Positions 45,527-54,840 are shown, numbered from the stretch's first letter. The stretch: DNA of 64,000 nt from Haloplanus litoreus (GCF_042677945.1 NZ_JBHUDN010000015.1); one strand, 5' to 3'. Program-made: numbers and translations. The notes: a model not told the origin generated them from the letters alone.

Positions 45527-46441
45527 ATGCCAGCGCCAGCACCGAGTCCGGGGACGGCCGATCCGCTCGACCTCCGCGGCGTCGTACCGCCGACCGTGAC
45601 GGCCTTCGACGCGGAGGGCCGTGTCGACCACGACGCGACCGCCGCTCACGCCCAGTTCGTCGTCGACGGCGGAGCGACCGGGGTCTTCCCCCTCGGGACG
45701 AACGGGGAGTTCCCGCTGTTGACCGGCGACGAACGCCGGGCCGTCGTCGAGACGGTGACCGACGCGGTCGACGTCCCGGTCATCGCGGGCGTAGGCGCCG
45801 CGAGCACGCGGGAGACGGTCGCCAACGCAACGCACGCCGAAGCGACGGGGGCCGACGGCGTCGTCGTCGTCACGCCGTACTACTACCCGCTTGACGGCGA
45901 CGCCGCGGTCAGACACTATCGGGCGGTCGCAGACGCGGTCGACGTCCCGGTGTACGTCTACCACATCCCGAGTAAGACGGGGAACGAACTGTCGCTGGGG
46001 ACGCTCGACCGACTCGCCGCCATCGGCGGGGTCGCCGGCGTGAAGGACTCCTCGAAGGACGTTCCGTGGCTCGCGCAGGCCATCGACGCCCACCCCGAAC
46101 TGACCTTCCTCGCCGGCTCCGACTCGTTGCTGTTCGCCGGGCTGGAGATCGGGTGTGCGGGGATGGTCAGCGCCGTCGCCAACGTCTTTCCCGAACTCGT
46201 CGTCGACCTGTACGACGCCTACGCCGACGGCGACGAGAGCGAGGCGAAACGGCTCCAGTCGCGGGTGTTCGACGTGCGGTCGGCCCTGAAACGCGGGCCG
46301 TACATGGCCGGCGTCAAGACCGCCCTGTCGCTTCGGGATCTCGAGTTCGACGCCGGCGGGCTTCGGGAACCGCTCCGGGCGATGGACGACGACGGGCGGG
46401 CTGCGCTCCGGACCGAACTTCGGGACCTCGGGCTCCTGTAG
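45527..46441 (+). CDS. kdgA: 2-keto-3-deoxy(-6-phospho)gluconate aldolase, DHDPS family
   Basis: 304 residues from ATG 45527. A DHDPS/NAL-type TIM barrel: GTNGEFPLLTGDE (GxxGE), Tyr145 in VPVYVYHIPSKTG and the Schiff-base Lys173 in GVAGVKDSSKD. The haloarchaeal enzyme splits KDPG (and KDG) into pyruvate plus glyceraldehyde 3-phosphate. A TCTTTTTGTC element 30 bases upstream is the likely TATA. Sits between the HAD gene and KDG kinase, completing the semi-phosphorylative Entner-Doudoroff set. Confidence 0.9.
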   Translation: MPAPAPSPGTADPLDLRGVVPPTVTAFDAEGRVDHDATAAHAQFVVDGGATGVFPLGTNGEFPLLTGDERRAVVETVTDAVDVPVIAGVGAASTRETVANATHAEATGADGVVVVTPYYYPLDGDAAVRHYRAVADAVDVPVYVYHIPSKTGNELSLGTLDRLAAIGGVAGVKDSSKDVPWLAQAIDAHPELTFLAGSDSLLFAGLEIGCAGMVSAVANVFPELVVDLYDAYADGDESEAKRLQSRVFDVRSALKRGPYMAGVKTALSLRDLEFDAGGLREPLRAMDDDGRAALRTELRDLGLL

Positions 46442-46512
46442 CGCCCGGGGGACCTGCCCCGAACGGGCGCGGAACCATCGGTATTAACCTCCGCAGGTCA
46501 CTGGAAGGGAGC

Positions 46513-47469
46513 ATGTCGGAACTCGTCACGTTCGGGGAAACGATGTTACGCCTCACACCACCGCGAGGCCACCGGCTCTCGCGGGTCGACAACCTCGACG
46601 TCCACGTCGGCGGCGCCGAGAGCAACGTCGCGGTGGGCGCCGCAAACCTCGGCGTCGAGGCGGCGTGGATGTCGCTGTTGCCCGACACCGAACTCGGCGA
46701 ACGGATCGCGTACGCGCTCCGGGGCGAGGGCGTCGAACCGCTCGTCACGTGGACGGACACCGGCCGCGTCGGGACCTACTACTTCGAACGGGGGGGGATG
46801 CCGCGCGGCCGCGACGTCGTCTACGACCGGGACGGGGCGCCGATCAGGGAAGCGACACCCGAGTCGGTGGCCGTCGATCGGGTCCGGGACGCCGACGTGT
46901 TCTTCACCACCGGGATCACGCCGGCGCTGTCCGACCAGTTGATCGAGACGACGGCGTCACTGCTCGAGACGGCGAGCGACGCCGGCGCGACGACGGCGTT
47001 CGACGTGAACTACCGGGAGAAACTGTGGACGCCCGCCGCGGCCCGGTCGACGCTTTCCGACCTGTTCCCGTCCGTCGACGTCCTGTTCGCCGCCGAACGC
47101 GACGCCCGCGACGTCCTCGGTTTCGACGGCGATCCCGAGACGGTGGCCCGTGACCTCGCCGACGCCTACGGCTTCGAGACGGTCGTAATCACGCTCGGCG
47201 AGGAGGGCGCCCTGGCTCTGCACGACGGGACGGCGACGAGCCGAGGGACGTACCCGACCGACACCGTCGATCCGCTCGGGTCCGGTGACGCCTTCGCCAG
47301 CGGGTTCCTCGCCGAGAGACTGGACGGGGCGTCCATCACCGAGGCGTTGGACTACGGCGCCGCGACCGCCGCACTGAAACGGACCGTCGAGGGCGACATG
47401 GCCCGGGTCTCCCGCGACGAGGTGCGCGCCCTCGTGGAGAACGGCGGCAGGACGGACATCGAGCGCTGA
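46513..47469 (+). CDS. kdgK: 2-keto-3-deoxygluconate kinase (PfkB family)
   Basis: 318 residues from ATG 46513, with GTATTAAC about 30 bases upstream. PfkB motifs: VGGAESNVAVGAANLG (first signature) and DTVDPLGSGDAFASGFLAERL (ATP site, catalytic Asp in GSGDAF). It phosphorylates KDG to KDPG, the substrate for the aldolase directly upstream. Part of the semi-phosphorylative Entner-Doudoroff pathway regulated by GfcR in Haloferax. Confidence 0.92.
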   Translation: MSELVTFGETMLRLTPPRGHRLSRVDNLDVHVGGAESNVAVGAANLGVEAAWMSLLPDTELGERIAYALRGEGVEPLVTWTDTGRVGTYYFERGGMPRGRDVVYDRDGAPIREATPESVAVDRVRDADVFFTTGITPALSDQLIETTASLLETASDAGATTAFDVNYREKLWTPAAARSTLSDLFPSVDVLFAAERDARDVLGFDGDPETVARDLADAYGFETVVITLGEEGALALHDGTATSRGTYPTDTVDPLGSGDAFASGFLAERLDGASITEALDYGAATAALKRTVEGDMARVSRDEVRALVENGGRTDIER

Positions 47470-47526
47470 CGGGACCGGGCGCTCGACGCGCAGCCTACAC
47501 ACTTTTGACCGACGACGCTAGAGAGG

Positions 47527-49206
47527 ATGGTAATGAATCACGCGAAGGGACCACTACTCAGCATCGACGTGAGCAACCGAGAGACGACCGTCGACGACGT
47601 GACGGCCGAGCGGGAGTCGTTCGTCGGCGGCCGCGGCCTCTGTACGAAACTCGCCCACGACCGAATCCCGTTCGATGCCGATCCGTTCGGGCCGGAGAAC
47701 CGGGTTTACTTCTCGACGGGACCGCTCCAGCAGTCGCAGATGTCGTTCACGGGGCGGATGAACTGTACGGGGCTCTCGCCGCTGACGGACGGACTGCTCT
47801 CGACGAACGCCGGCGGCTACCTCTCGCGGAACTTCGTCGGGACGGGGCACTCGGCGGTCGAGATCACCGGATCGTCCGAGGAGTTGCTCGTGATCCACGT
47901 CACCGACGAGGGCGTCGAATTCGTCGAAGCACCGGAGTTGGAAGGCGCGACGGTCCCCGAAGTGACTGGGTACGTGAACCGGGAGCGCGACCTGGACGCC
48001 GAGAACGTGCTCTGTATCGGGCCGGCCGGCGAGAACCTCGTCCGGTTCGCCTGCGTGATGACCTACGAGAGTCGCGCCTTCGGCCGGGGCGGGATGGGAG
48101 CCGTCCTCGGCTCGAAGAACGTGAAGGCGATCACCTTCGAGGGCGACGCCGCGCCGGATATCGACCTCCCCGAAGACGTCCAGCGGGAGGTCCACAGCGC
48201 CGCCGCCACCTCCGACGATCTGATGCGACGGCAGGGAACCACCGGCGGGACGGAGTTCATCAACGACAACTTCTCGCTGCCGACGCGCTACTTCGAGAAG
48301 TACCACTTCGATGACGTGGCCCAGATCGGCGGCGACGCGGTCGAGGAGAAAAAGTACAAGAAGGGGTCGTGTTCGATGTGTGCGTTCGCCTGCAAACTCC
48401 CGACCCGCGACGAGGAGACGGGCCTGGAGACGGAAGGCCCCGAGTTCGAGACGGTGTTCTCCTTCGGGAGCAACTGCGAAGTCGGCGACATCGTCGACGT
48501 GATGAAGTCGAACGAACTCTGTGACGTCTACGGTCTGGATACCATCTCGTGTGGCAACGCCGTCGCCGCCTATCTGGCCGCGGAGGACGAGTTCGGCAAC
48601 GCCGAGCTGATCCACGAGACGGTCGAGAAAATCGCAACCCGAGAAGGGATCGGCGACCTCCTCGCCGAGGGCGTCTCCCGGGCCGCGTCCGATCTGGGCG
48701 TCCGGAACTACACGGTGAAGGACATGGAGTTCGCGGCCCACGACGGGCGCGTCCTCCACGGCCAGGGACTCAGTTACGCCGTCGCGAACCGCGGCGGCGA
48801 CCACATGTACTCCACGACGCTCCGCGTGGAGTACAGCGGCGAGGTGGACCCCGAGACGCTGGAGGGGAAGCCGGAACTCGTGATCCGGCGCGAGAACCAC
48901 GCCGCCATCCGCGACTCGGGCATCGTCTGTGCGTTCGCCGGCGGCACGGACCACGTGACCGAGGAGACGCTGGAAGCACTCTTCGAGTGCGACTACGAGG
49001 ACCTCCAAGACGTCGGTGCGAAGACGGTCGAGCTCGAACGCCACTTCAACAACAAGCGGGGAATGGACCGCGAGGCCGACAGCCTCCCCTACGACCTCCC
49101 CGGAATCGAAGCGGCACTGGACGAGTACTACGAGCGTCGCGGGTGGAACGCCGACGGCACCGTCGCCGACGAGGTGGTCGGCGAGTACGCCGTCGCCGAC
49201 GACTGA
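47527..49206 (+). CDS. aor: tungsten-containing aldehyde:ferredoxin oxidoreductase
   Basis: 559 residues (about 45-60 fewer than the 605-residue Pyrococcus enzyme). Pterin-binding part FVGGRGLCTKL (about 33-43), central GRGGMGAVLGSKNVKAI, and the 4Fe-4S ligands CSMCAFAC plus a fourth Cys in FGSNCEVGD, giving C-x2-C-x3-C-x27-C, the AOR spacing. Oxidises aldehydes to acids with ferredoxin and a tungstopterin cofactor. In this setting it may oxidise glyceraldehyde or another sugar-derived aldehyde; the substrate is not certain. A MoaD-like gene follows after 138 bases. Two in-frame ATGs (47527, 47533) are possible starts. Confidence 0.92.
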   Translation: MVMNHAKGPLLSIDVSNRETTVDDVTAERESFVGGRGLCTKLAHDRIPFDADPFGPENRVYFSTGPLQQSQMSFTGRMNCTGLSPLTDGLLSTNAGGYLSRNFVGTGHSAVEITGSSEELLVIHVTDEGVEFVEAPELEGATVPEVTGYVNRERDLDAENVLCIGPAGENLVRFACVMTYESRAFGRGGMGAVLGSKNVKAITFEGDAAPDIDLPEDVQREVHSAAATSDDLMRRQGTTGGTEFINDNFSLPTRYFEKYHFDDVAQIGGDAVEEKKYKKGSCSMCAFACKLPTRDEETGLETEGPEFETVFSFGSNCEVGDIVDVMKSNELCDVYGLDTISCGNAVAAYLAAEDEFGNAELIHETVEKIATREGIGDLLAEGVSRAASDLGVRNYTVKDMEFAAHDGRVLHGQGLSYAVANRGGDHMYSTTLRVEYSGEVDPETLEGKPELVIRRENHAAIRDSGIVCAFAGGTDHVTEETLEALFECDYEDLQDVGAKTVELERHFNNKRGMDREADSLPYDLPGIEAALDEYYERRGWNADGTVADEVVGEYAVADD

Positions 49207-49234
49207 GACGGATCGTTGTAACCGTTCACCGGTG
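49204..49234 (+). repeat. 31-base conserved element (copy 2)
   Basis: Begins at the AOR stop codon: TGAGACGGATCGTTGTAACC, then GTTCACCGGTG. Pairs with the copy at 45406-45436 (27 of 31 bases identical). Confidence 0.75.
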
Positions 49235-49344
49235 GTTCGTCGGACCGACACGGCGACTCACCGGTGCTGACGTACCGCGCGGGACGCCACGTCTCGGCCC
49301 GCGGCGACGGGTGACTTTTGTCGACAGAGCGTGCAGCCACAGCC

Positions 49345-49581
49345 ATGAACGTCGACGTTCGATGTTACGGCGAGGTGGCGGCGGCAGTCGGGGAGACGGA
49401 CGTGTCGCTGTCCCTCGACGCCGACGCGACGGTCGGGGACGTCGTCGCGGAACTGGCCGTGGGGGAGCGGGCGTTCTCCGGCGGTCTCGTCGTGATGGTG
49501 AACGGCCGTCACGCCGACGACGGTGACGGCCTCGACGACGGCGACACCGTCGCGCTGTCGCAGGCGCCGATGCGCGAGTGA
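49345..49581 (+). CDS. MoaD/ThiS-like small protein lacking the C-terminal diglycine
   Basis: 78 residues from ATG 49345. Ubiquitin-like beta-grasp pattern: MNVDVRCYGEVAAAVGETDVSLSLDADATVGDVVAEL, VVMVNGRHADDGDGLDDGDTVALSQAP. The normal MoaD/ThiS ends in Gly-Gly for adenylation and thiolation; this one ends APMRE. Its place directly after the AOR gene suggests a structural or cofactor-insertion partner of AOR instead of a sulfur carrier. ACTTTTGTC about 30 bases upstream is a possible TATA. Confidence 0.8.
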   Translation: MNVDVRCYGEVAAAVGETDVSLSLDADATVGDVVAELAVGERAFSGGLVVMVNGRHADDGDGLDDGDTVALSQAPMRE

Positions 49582-49602
49582 CGGCGAGCGCGGACACCGA
49601 GA

Positions 49603-49609
49603 CTTAAGA
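49603..49609 (+). promoter_or_regulatory. TATA box of the first thermosome-like gene
   Basis: CTTAAGA lies 24-30 bases before the ATG at 49633, so the gene has its own leaderless promoter. Confidence 0.55.
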
Positions 49610-49632
49610 ACCTCCGAGGGTGAGGAACCCGT

Positions 49633-51297
49633 ATGGCCGTTCAGCGAGGGAACGACGCCCGCCTAGATGACCGGGAGCGCAACGACTGGACGATACGCGA
49701 CGAGGACGCTCGTCAGTACGTCCGGGGCGCCGTCGACGCGACGGTAGCACTCGTCGAATCGACGTTCGGACCGGCGGGGATGGAGAAACTCGTCGCCACG
49801 ACGGACCGCCAAAACCGCGACACGCTGCGCCGGATCGACGACGCGGGGCGGCTCTTCGACGCCATCGAGAGCGGCGACGGCTTCGGCCACCCGGTCGCGG
49901 CGCTGTTCGTCGACGGCGTCGACGGCATGCGCAGCAGAGTCCACGACGGGACGACGGCGTCGGTCCTGCTGACGGGCGCCCTCATGGACGAGGGGTTCGA
50001 CCTCGTCGAACGGGGACTCGCCCCCAGCAGCGTCGTCGTGGGCTACGGCATCGCCCGGGCCCGGGCCGGCGACGCTCTCGACGAACTCGCCCGCCCCGTC
50101 GACAGTAACGACGAAGCGACGCTCGCGAACGTCGCCGCGACGACGATGACGACGGCGCTCGATCCGGCGGTTCGCGACGAACTGTCCGCACGCGTGGCGT
50201 CGACGGTCGGCCGCCTCGCCGACGCGGGCGACGGCGGCTGGCCCAACACCGACCACGCGAAAGTGCTCACGGCGCCGGGTGTCGACGCGGCAACCTACGA
50301 CGGGCTGGTGCTGTCCCGACCCGCGGACGCCGGCCCGAACGGCCGAGGGGTCACGACACCGATCACGGACGCCACGGTCGCGATACTGGACCGAGCGATC
50401 GACTTCGAAGAGACCGCCAGCGTGCTCGATGGCGGCGAGGGAATCCAGCTCACCTCGCCCGAGGCGGCGAACCGCTACCGACGCGAACTGGACGCGCGCA
50501 TCGAGGGCGCCGCCGAACGTCTGGTCGAGGGCGGGGTCGACGTGCTCGTCTCGCTCGAAAAGCTCGACGAGACGGTCGTCGACGCGTTCGAGCGGGCGGG
50601 GCTCGCGGTCGTGGACAAGGCAACGTACCCCAAAGAGGACGTCTATCGGCTCGCGGAGGCGACCGGCGGGACGGTCGTCTCGAAGCTCGGAGACCTCACC
50701 CCGGAACGGCTCGGACGGGCCGAGCGCGTCGAACGACGCGAGGTGGGCGACGAGGTCTGGACCGCCTTCGAGGGCTGTCCCGGACCGGTGTTCACCATCG
50801 TCGCCGGGGGGCAGACGGCCGAGGAGGCGCGCCGACGGGAGGGGGCAATCGAGGACGCCCTCGAGACGGCCGCGACCGCCGCCATCGACGGGCAGGTGGT
50901 GCCGGGTGCGGGCGCACCGGCCGCCGCGGTTGCGGCGGCGATCCGCGACGGCGAGACGAGCGTCGCCGGCCGCGAGCAACTCGCCGTCGGGGCGTTCGCC
51001 GACGCCGTCGAACGACTCCCGGCCGTACTCGCTCGCAACGCCGGCCACGATCCGGTCACCGCGGTGACCGACCTCCGGACGGCGCACGCCACGGAGGGCG
51101 AGTCGTCGGTCGGACTGAGCGCCGAGACCGGCGCCCCGGTCGACGCGTGGGAGGCCGGCATCGTCGAACCCCGGCGGGTGTTCTCGCAGGCCATCGAGAC
51201 GGCGGCCGCAATCGTCGAGCAGTTGCTCACGATCGATACGGTGCTGTATCCCAACGTGGAGTTGTACGGCTACACGCCCCGGCCGGAGCGCGAGTAG
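49633..51297 (+). CDS. divergent group II chaperonin (thermosome-like) paralogue A
   Basis: 554 residues, similar length to a thermosome subunit. TCP-1/cpn60 layout: DATVALVESTFGPAGMEKLV (normal TLGPKGMDKML) at about 36-55, VHDGTTASVLLTGALMDEG (GDGTT of true thermosomes is HDGTT here) at about 102-120, and VPGAGAPAAAVAAAIR (VVPGGGA) near 420. The normal NDG ATPase loop reads IDDAGRLFDAI. Nucleotide-binding residues are partly altered, so ATPase ability is uncertain. Ends without the usual Gly-Met or acidic tail. Convergent with a second divergent chaperonin gene. Confidence 0.82.
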   Translation: MAVQRGNDARLDDRERNDWTIRDEDARQYVRGAVDATVALVESTFGPAGMEKLVATTDRQNRDTLRRIDDAGRLFDAIESGDGFGHPVAALFVDGVDGMRSRVHDGTTASVLLTGALMDEGFDLVERGLAPSSVVVGYGIARARAGDALDELARPVDSNDEATLANVAATTMTTALDPAVRDELSARVASTVGRLADAGDGGWPNTDHAKVLTAPGVDAATYDGLVLSRPADAGPNGRGVTTPITDATVAILDRAIDFEETASVLDGGEGIQLTSPEAANRYRRELDARIEGAAERLVEGGVDVLVSLEKLDETVVDAFERAGLAVVDKATYPKEDVYRLAEATGGTVVSKLGDLTPERLGRAERVERREVGDEVWTAFEGCPGPVFTIVAGGQTAEEARRREGAIEDALETAATAAIDGQVVPGAGAPAAAVAAAIRDGETSVAGREQLAVGAFADAVERLPAVLARNAGHDPVTAVTDLRTAHATEGESSVGLSAETGAPVDAWEAGIVEPRRVFSQAIETAAAIVEQLLTIDTVLYPNVELYGYTPRPERE

Positions 51298-51370
51298 CGC
51301 ATCCTACCGGCGGTACGTCCGTGGCACGGGGCGACCCCCAGACGTGCCGAATCGCGTGGCTCCGACGGTA

Positions 51371-52930
51371 TCAGGCCGCTTCGGAGTCGGGCACGTCCTC
51401 CTCCACCGCTCCCTCCTCGTCGCCGAGGTCGGTCGCGTGGAGTCGCTCGTCGATCCGGATCAACTGGACCGCCAGATCGGTCGCCGTCGTCAACACGTCG
51501 CGTTTCAACGACACCGGTTCGACGATCGGCAGCTCCCCGAGGACGTCCGCGGTGGTGCCGGCGAGGGCGTCGATCCCGATCGAATCCCGCCCCTCGGAGC
51601 GGGCGACGCGTAACCGGACGGCCGCGCGCCCAGCGTCCAGTCCGGCGGTGGTGGCCAGGGCACGGGGCACGGCCATCAGTGCCTCGCCGAACTCCTCGGC
51701 CGCGAGTTGCTGGCGGCCGGAGAGCGAGCGAGCCTGCTGTGAGACCTCCCACGACGCGGTCGCTTCGACGGCACCCCCGCCGGGGACGACGCGTCCCTCC
51801 CGGATCGCGGCGGCCGTCGACGCGATCGCGGCCTCGACCGAGCGTTCGAACGCACCGACCGTCCGGGGGTCCGGGGCGCGACAGAACAGCGTCTGGACCG
51901 TCTCCCCGGCGTCGGACGTGACGAACGTCATGTCGCGGCCGGCTTTCCGCCGGACGTCGACGCTGCCACGACCGAGCGTCTCCTCGGTGACCTGCGCGAG
52001 CGTCGGGACGACCGTCGCGTCGGTCGCCCGGGCGATCAGCCGGAGTTCGTCGGCGTCGACCCGGTTGATACCGAGGACGCCCGCCGCGGCGAGTTCCGAC
52101 TGGACACGTTCGTTGATCGCCCGTTCGGTGATCACGACGCCACAGCCGGCGTCGACCGCCGCCCGTAGCTGGTCGGTGAACGTCCCGGACTCGTGTTCGG
52201 CCAGCGCCTCACGGTCCGCGAAGGAGTCGGCCTCGAACTCGACGCGGCGGGAGACCCGTCCGAGCTGACTCCCGGCGTGTGGGACGTCGACCGTCGAGGA
52301 CAACAGTGCGATGCCCGTTCCGGACCGTGATCGAGGCATGGATTCGAGGACCGGCCCGCGTTCGAGCACGACCCCCGACACCAGGTCGGTTTCGGCCGCG
52401 GCGCCGCCGGTTCGCGAGACGACCCTGATGCGCTCGCCCGCGTCGGCACCCGCGTCGGCGACGGCCTCCGCGACCTGTGCCGACACGGAGCGACGGACCT
52501 GTGGGTTTCGGGTCCCGGTGAGGGCGGTTCTGGCCACGGCCGACGGTTCGAACGACGAGAGCGGTCGAGCCGTATGATCGATGGCGTCCAGGGCGATGTC
52601 GAGTCCCGCGCGATATCCCTGCTCGATGGCAGTCGGGTGGAGGCCGCGTTCGGCGAGGCGGTCCGCGTGCCGGAGCAAGGCGCCGGCGAGCGTGACGACG
52701 CTTCCCGTCCCATCCCCACGCTGGTCGCCGAAGTCGGAAGCGGCCGAATCGAGGAGCGTCACCGCTGGATCTGTCACGTCCAATCGGTCGAGTAACTCCG
52801 TCGACGAGGCAGTCGCCGTCACGGTGCCGTCCCGTTGAATCAGGAGCTTGTTCGCTCCGAACGGCCCGAGAGCGGTTTCGACGACGTCGCAGACGGTGCG
52901 GACGCCGCCAACCAGCTCTTTGTTGACCAT
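51371..52930 (-). CDS. divergent group II chaperonin (thermosome-like) paralogue B
   Basis: 519 residues. TCP-1 features: VCDVVETALGPFGANKLLIQRDGTV (about 13-37), SDFGDQRGDGTGSVVTLAGALLRHADRLAERGLHP (GDGTGS keeps the catalytic-loop Asp, about 72), and VVPGGGAVEATASWEVSQQA near 390. The NDG loop reads TASSTELLDRL and lacks the Asp. It starts about 30 residues shorter than true thermosome subunits and ends in a short acidic tail (EEDVPDSEAA). TATA box ACATTATTCAC at 52953-52963. Its low similarity to paralogue A suggests different partners or clients. Confidence 0.82.
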   Translation of the reverse strand: MVNKELVGGVRTVCDVVETALGPFGANKLLIQRDGTVTATASSTELLDRLDVTDPAVTLLDSAASDFGDQRGDGTGSVVTLAGALLRHADRLAERGLHPTAIEQGYRAGLDIALDAIDHTARPLSSFEPSAVARTALTGTRNPQVRRSVSAQVAEAVADAGADAGERIRVVSRTGGAAAETDLVSGVVLERGPVLESMPRSRSGTGIALLSSTVDVPHAGSQLGRVSRRVEFEADSFADREALAEHESGTFTDQLRAAVDAGCGVVITERAINERVQSELAAAGVLGINRVDADELRLIARATDATVVPTLAQVTEETLGRGSVDVRRKAGRDMTFVTSDAGETVQTLFCRAPDPRTVGAFERSVEAAIASTAAAIREGRVVPGGGAVEATASWEVSQQARSLSGRQQLAAEEFGEALMAVPRALATTAGLDAGRAAVRLRVARSEGRDSIGIDALAGTTADVLGELPIVEPVSLKRDVLTTATDLAVQLIRIDERLHATDLGDEEGAVEEDVPDSEAA

Positions 52931-52952
52931 GGTTGCTATCGGACCCCCCGGC

Positions 52953-52963
52953 GTGAATAATGT
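52953..52963 (-). promoter_or_regulatory. TATA box of the second thermosome-like gene
   Basis: Minus strand ACATTATTCAC, 23-33 bases before the ATG at 52930. Confidence 0.5.
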
Positions 52964-53010
52964 GTCGTGTCGACCGGTGAATCAGCCTCCGCATGGCAGA
53001 AGTACAGGGT

Positions 53011-53020
53011 TAATTATTTA
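53011..53020 (+). promoter_or_regulatory. TATA box of the sugar-transport operon
   Basis: TAATTATTTA about 27-36 bases upstream of the ATG at 53047; promoter of the solute-binding protein and probably the transport operon. Confidence 0.55.
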
Positions 53021-53046
53021 TGCGATTGACTAACAACGTCAGTCGC

Positions 53047-54754
53047 ATGTCTACTCGAGATACGGACGACGAGTCCAGAGCGGTAAATCTGGATACAGGC
53101 GACGACGAGACGACTCGCCGTGACTTCGTGAAACTCACGACCGGCGCGGCGAGTGCAGGTGCAATGGGCGCACTCGCCGGCTGTGGCGGGAGCGGCGGCG
53201 ACGGCGGCGACGGCGGCGACGGCGGCGACGGCGGCGACGGTGGCGACGGCGGCGACGGTGGCTACCTCGAGGAAGCGNNNNNNNNNNNNNNNNNNNNNNN
53301 NNNNNNNNNNNNNNNNNNNNNNNNNNNNNNNNNNNNNNNNNNNNNNNNNNNNNNNNNNNNNTGGCGGCGACGGCGGCGACGGTGGCGACGACGGCGGCGG
53401 GAGCGAAACCGTCACCGTCAGCTTCCTCTCCGCGAACGCCGTGGAGAACGGCGACATTCAGAGTCACTACCAGTCGTCGATGGAGGACTTCGCGTCGAAG
53501 AACGGGAGCTACGAGGTCAACCTCCAGACCGCCTCGTACGGCGACGTTCAGCAGTCGCTCTCCTCGCGCGTCCAGACCGGCAACCCGCCGGCGCTGGCGG
53601 AGTCCGGCGGCCTCGGCCTCCAGTTCTTCCGGAACGATCAGTTGGCCGACCACGCCTCGTTCATGGAGGGGACCGACACCCTCCCCGACGACCTGACGAA
53701 CGCGGGTCAGCAGGTCGCCGAGTTCCGGGGCGACTACTGGTCGCTGGGTGCCATCCGCAACACCAACAGCAACCTCGGTATCCGGCCGAAGACGTTCTCG
53801 CAGGCCGGCATCGAGAACCCGATGGAGGACCTGAAGACCTGGAGCCAGTTCTACGAGGCCCTCCAGACCATCGACGAGGAACAGGACATCATCGCCTACG
53901 AGGAGACCGGCGTCCCGGGCGACCTCGAATCGTACTGGGGCTACGCCCGGACGGCGTACACCGGCGGGACGGACCCGTGGATCCGCGGTGAGGGCACCGA
54001 CCCGACCGTCGTGATCAACAACGAGGATATGGAGGAGGACCGCCAGAAGACCGACGGGATGATCAAGGCGTGTGTCTCCCTCGCGAACGAGTTCAGCAGT
54101 GCCGAGGCCGCAAGCCGGGGCGACGAGGACATCCCCGCCCTGATGCTCAGCGGTCGGGTCGCCTCCTTCAACTACGCGCTGGCGACGGCGAACCGCTGGT
54201 ACTCCGTCGACGAGAACGCACAGATCGGCTGGAACGACGGCGAGGGCGACTTCATGCTGCTGCCCCACCCCCAGCTCGACGAGGACTTCGGCGACGCCAT
54301 CGGCATCGACGACCTCAGCGGCCACTCGGGCGAACACGGCGGCCACGTCTGGGGGCTGGAGCAGTGTCACACCATCTTCGACGAGGTCAGCGACCAGCAG
54401 CAGGAAGGCGCCTTCGCGCTCGGGCGTTACCTGCTCGAGGACGACGACTTCGTGCTCCCGGCGTGGGGCGAGTACTACGAGGCCATCCCGGGGCTTGCCC
54501 CCAAACTCGACGCGCTGCGCAACGAGTACGACCTCCCGCAGAACTTCGAACAGTCGCTCGCCAACCAGGTCGAGTACGGCAGCCAGTACAGCAACACGGG
54601 TGGCCCGTGGGACGTCTGGCCGACCGACCCGATCCGCTGGACCGACATCAACGAGACGATCAGCCAGGCCATCGCCGGCCAACACGGCGTCGAAGAGACG
54701 CCCTCCGTCGTTCGGGAACGCGTGCTCACGCGGCTCGAAGAAGAGAACAACTGA
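53047..54754 (+). CDS. sugar ABC transporter substrate-binding lipoprotein, interrupted by an N gap
   Basis: Start MSTRDTDDES; leader TRRDFVKLTTGAASAGAMGALAGCGG is a twin-Arg lipoprotein signal with lipobox LAGC, typical of haloarchaeal solute-binding proteins. A Gly-Gly-Asp linker follows and holds the 84-N gap (53278-53361); flanking frames differ. The mature part after the gap (from about VTVSFLSANAVENGDIQSHYQSSM) is a family 1 (MalE/UgpB-like) solute-binding protein with GNPPALAESGGLGLQFF and a GVPGDLESYWGYARTAY ligand-cleft region. Two permeases and an ATPase follow. The substrate is probably a sugar or oligosaccharide but is not determined. Confidence 0.85.
53278..53361. other. assembly gap (84 N)
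   Basis: Falls in the Gly/Asp-rich linker of the solute-binding protein, a low-complexity GGCGGCGAC repeat that assemblers handle badly. Flanking reading frames disagree, so the length is approximate. Confidence 0.95.
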
Positions 54755-54833
54755 TCGCGCCCACCCCCGCACGGAGGTGAGCGCCGTCCGTCGTTTCGAC
54801 GATCCGACGGGACTCGTCGGTGCGGACGGAAAG

Positions 54834-54840
54834 GTTTATT
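54834..54840 (+). promoter_or_regulatory. TATA box of the first permease gene
   Basis: GTTTATT, 26-32 bases before the ATG at 54866, selects that start over ATGs at 54851 and 54854 and suggests an internal promoter in the transport operon. Confidence 0.5.
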
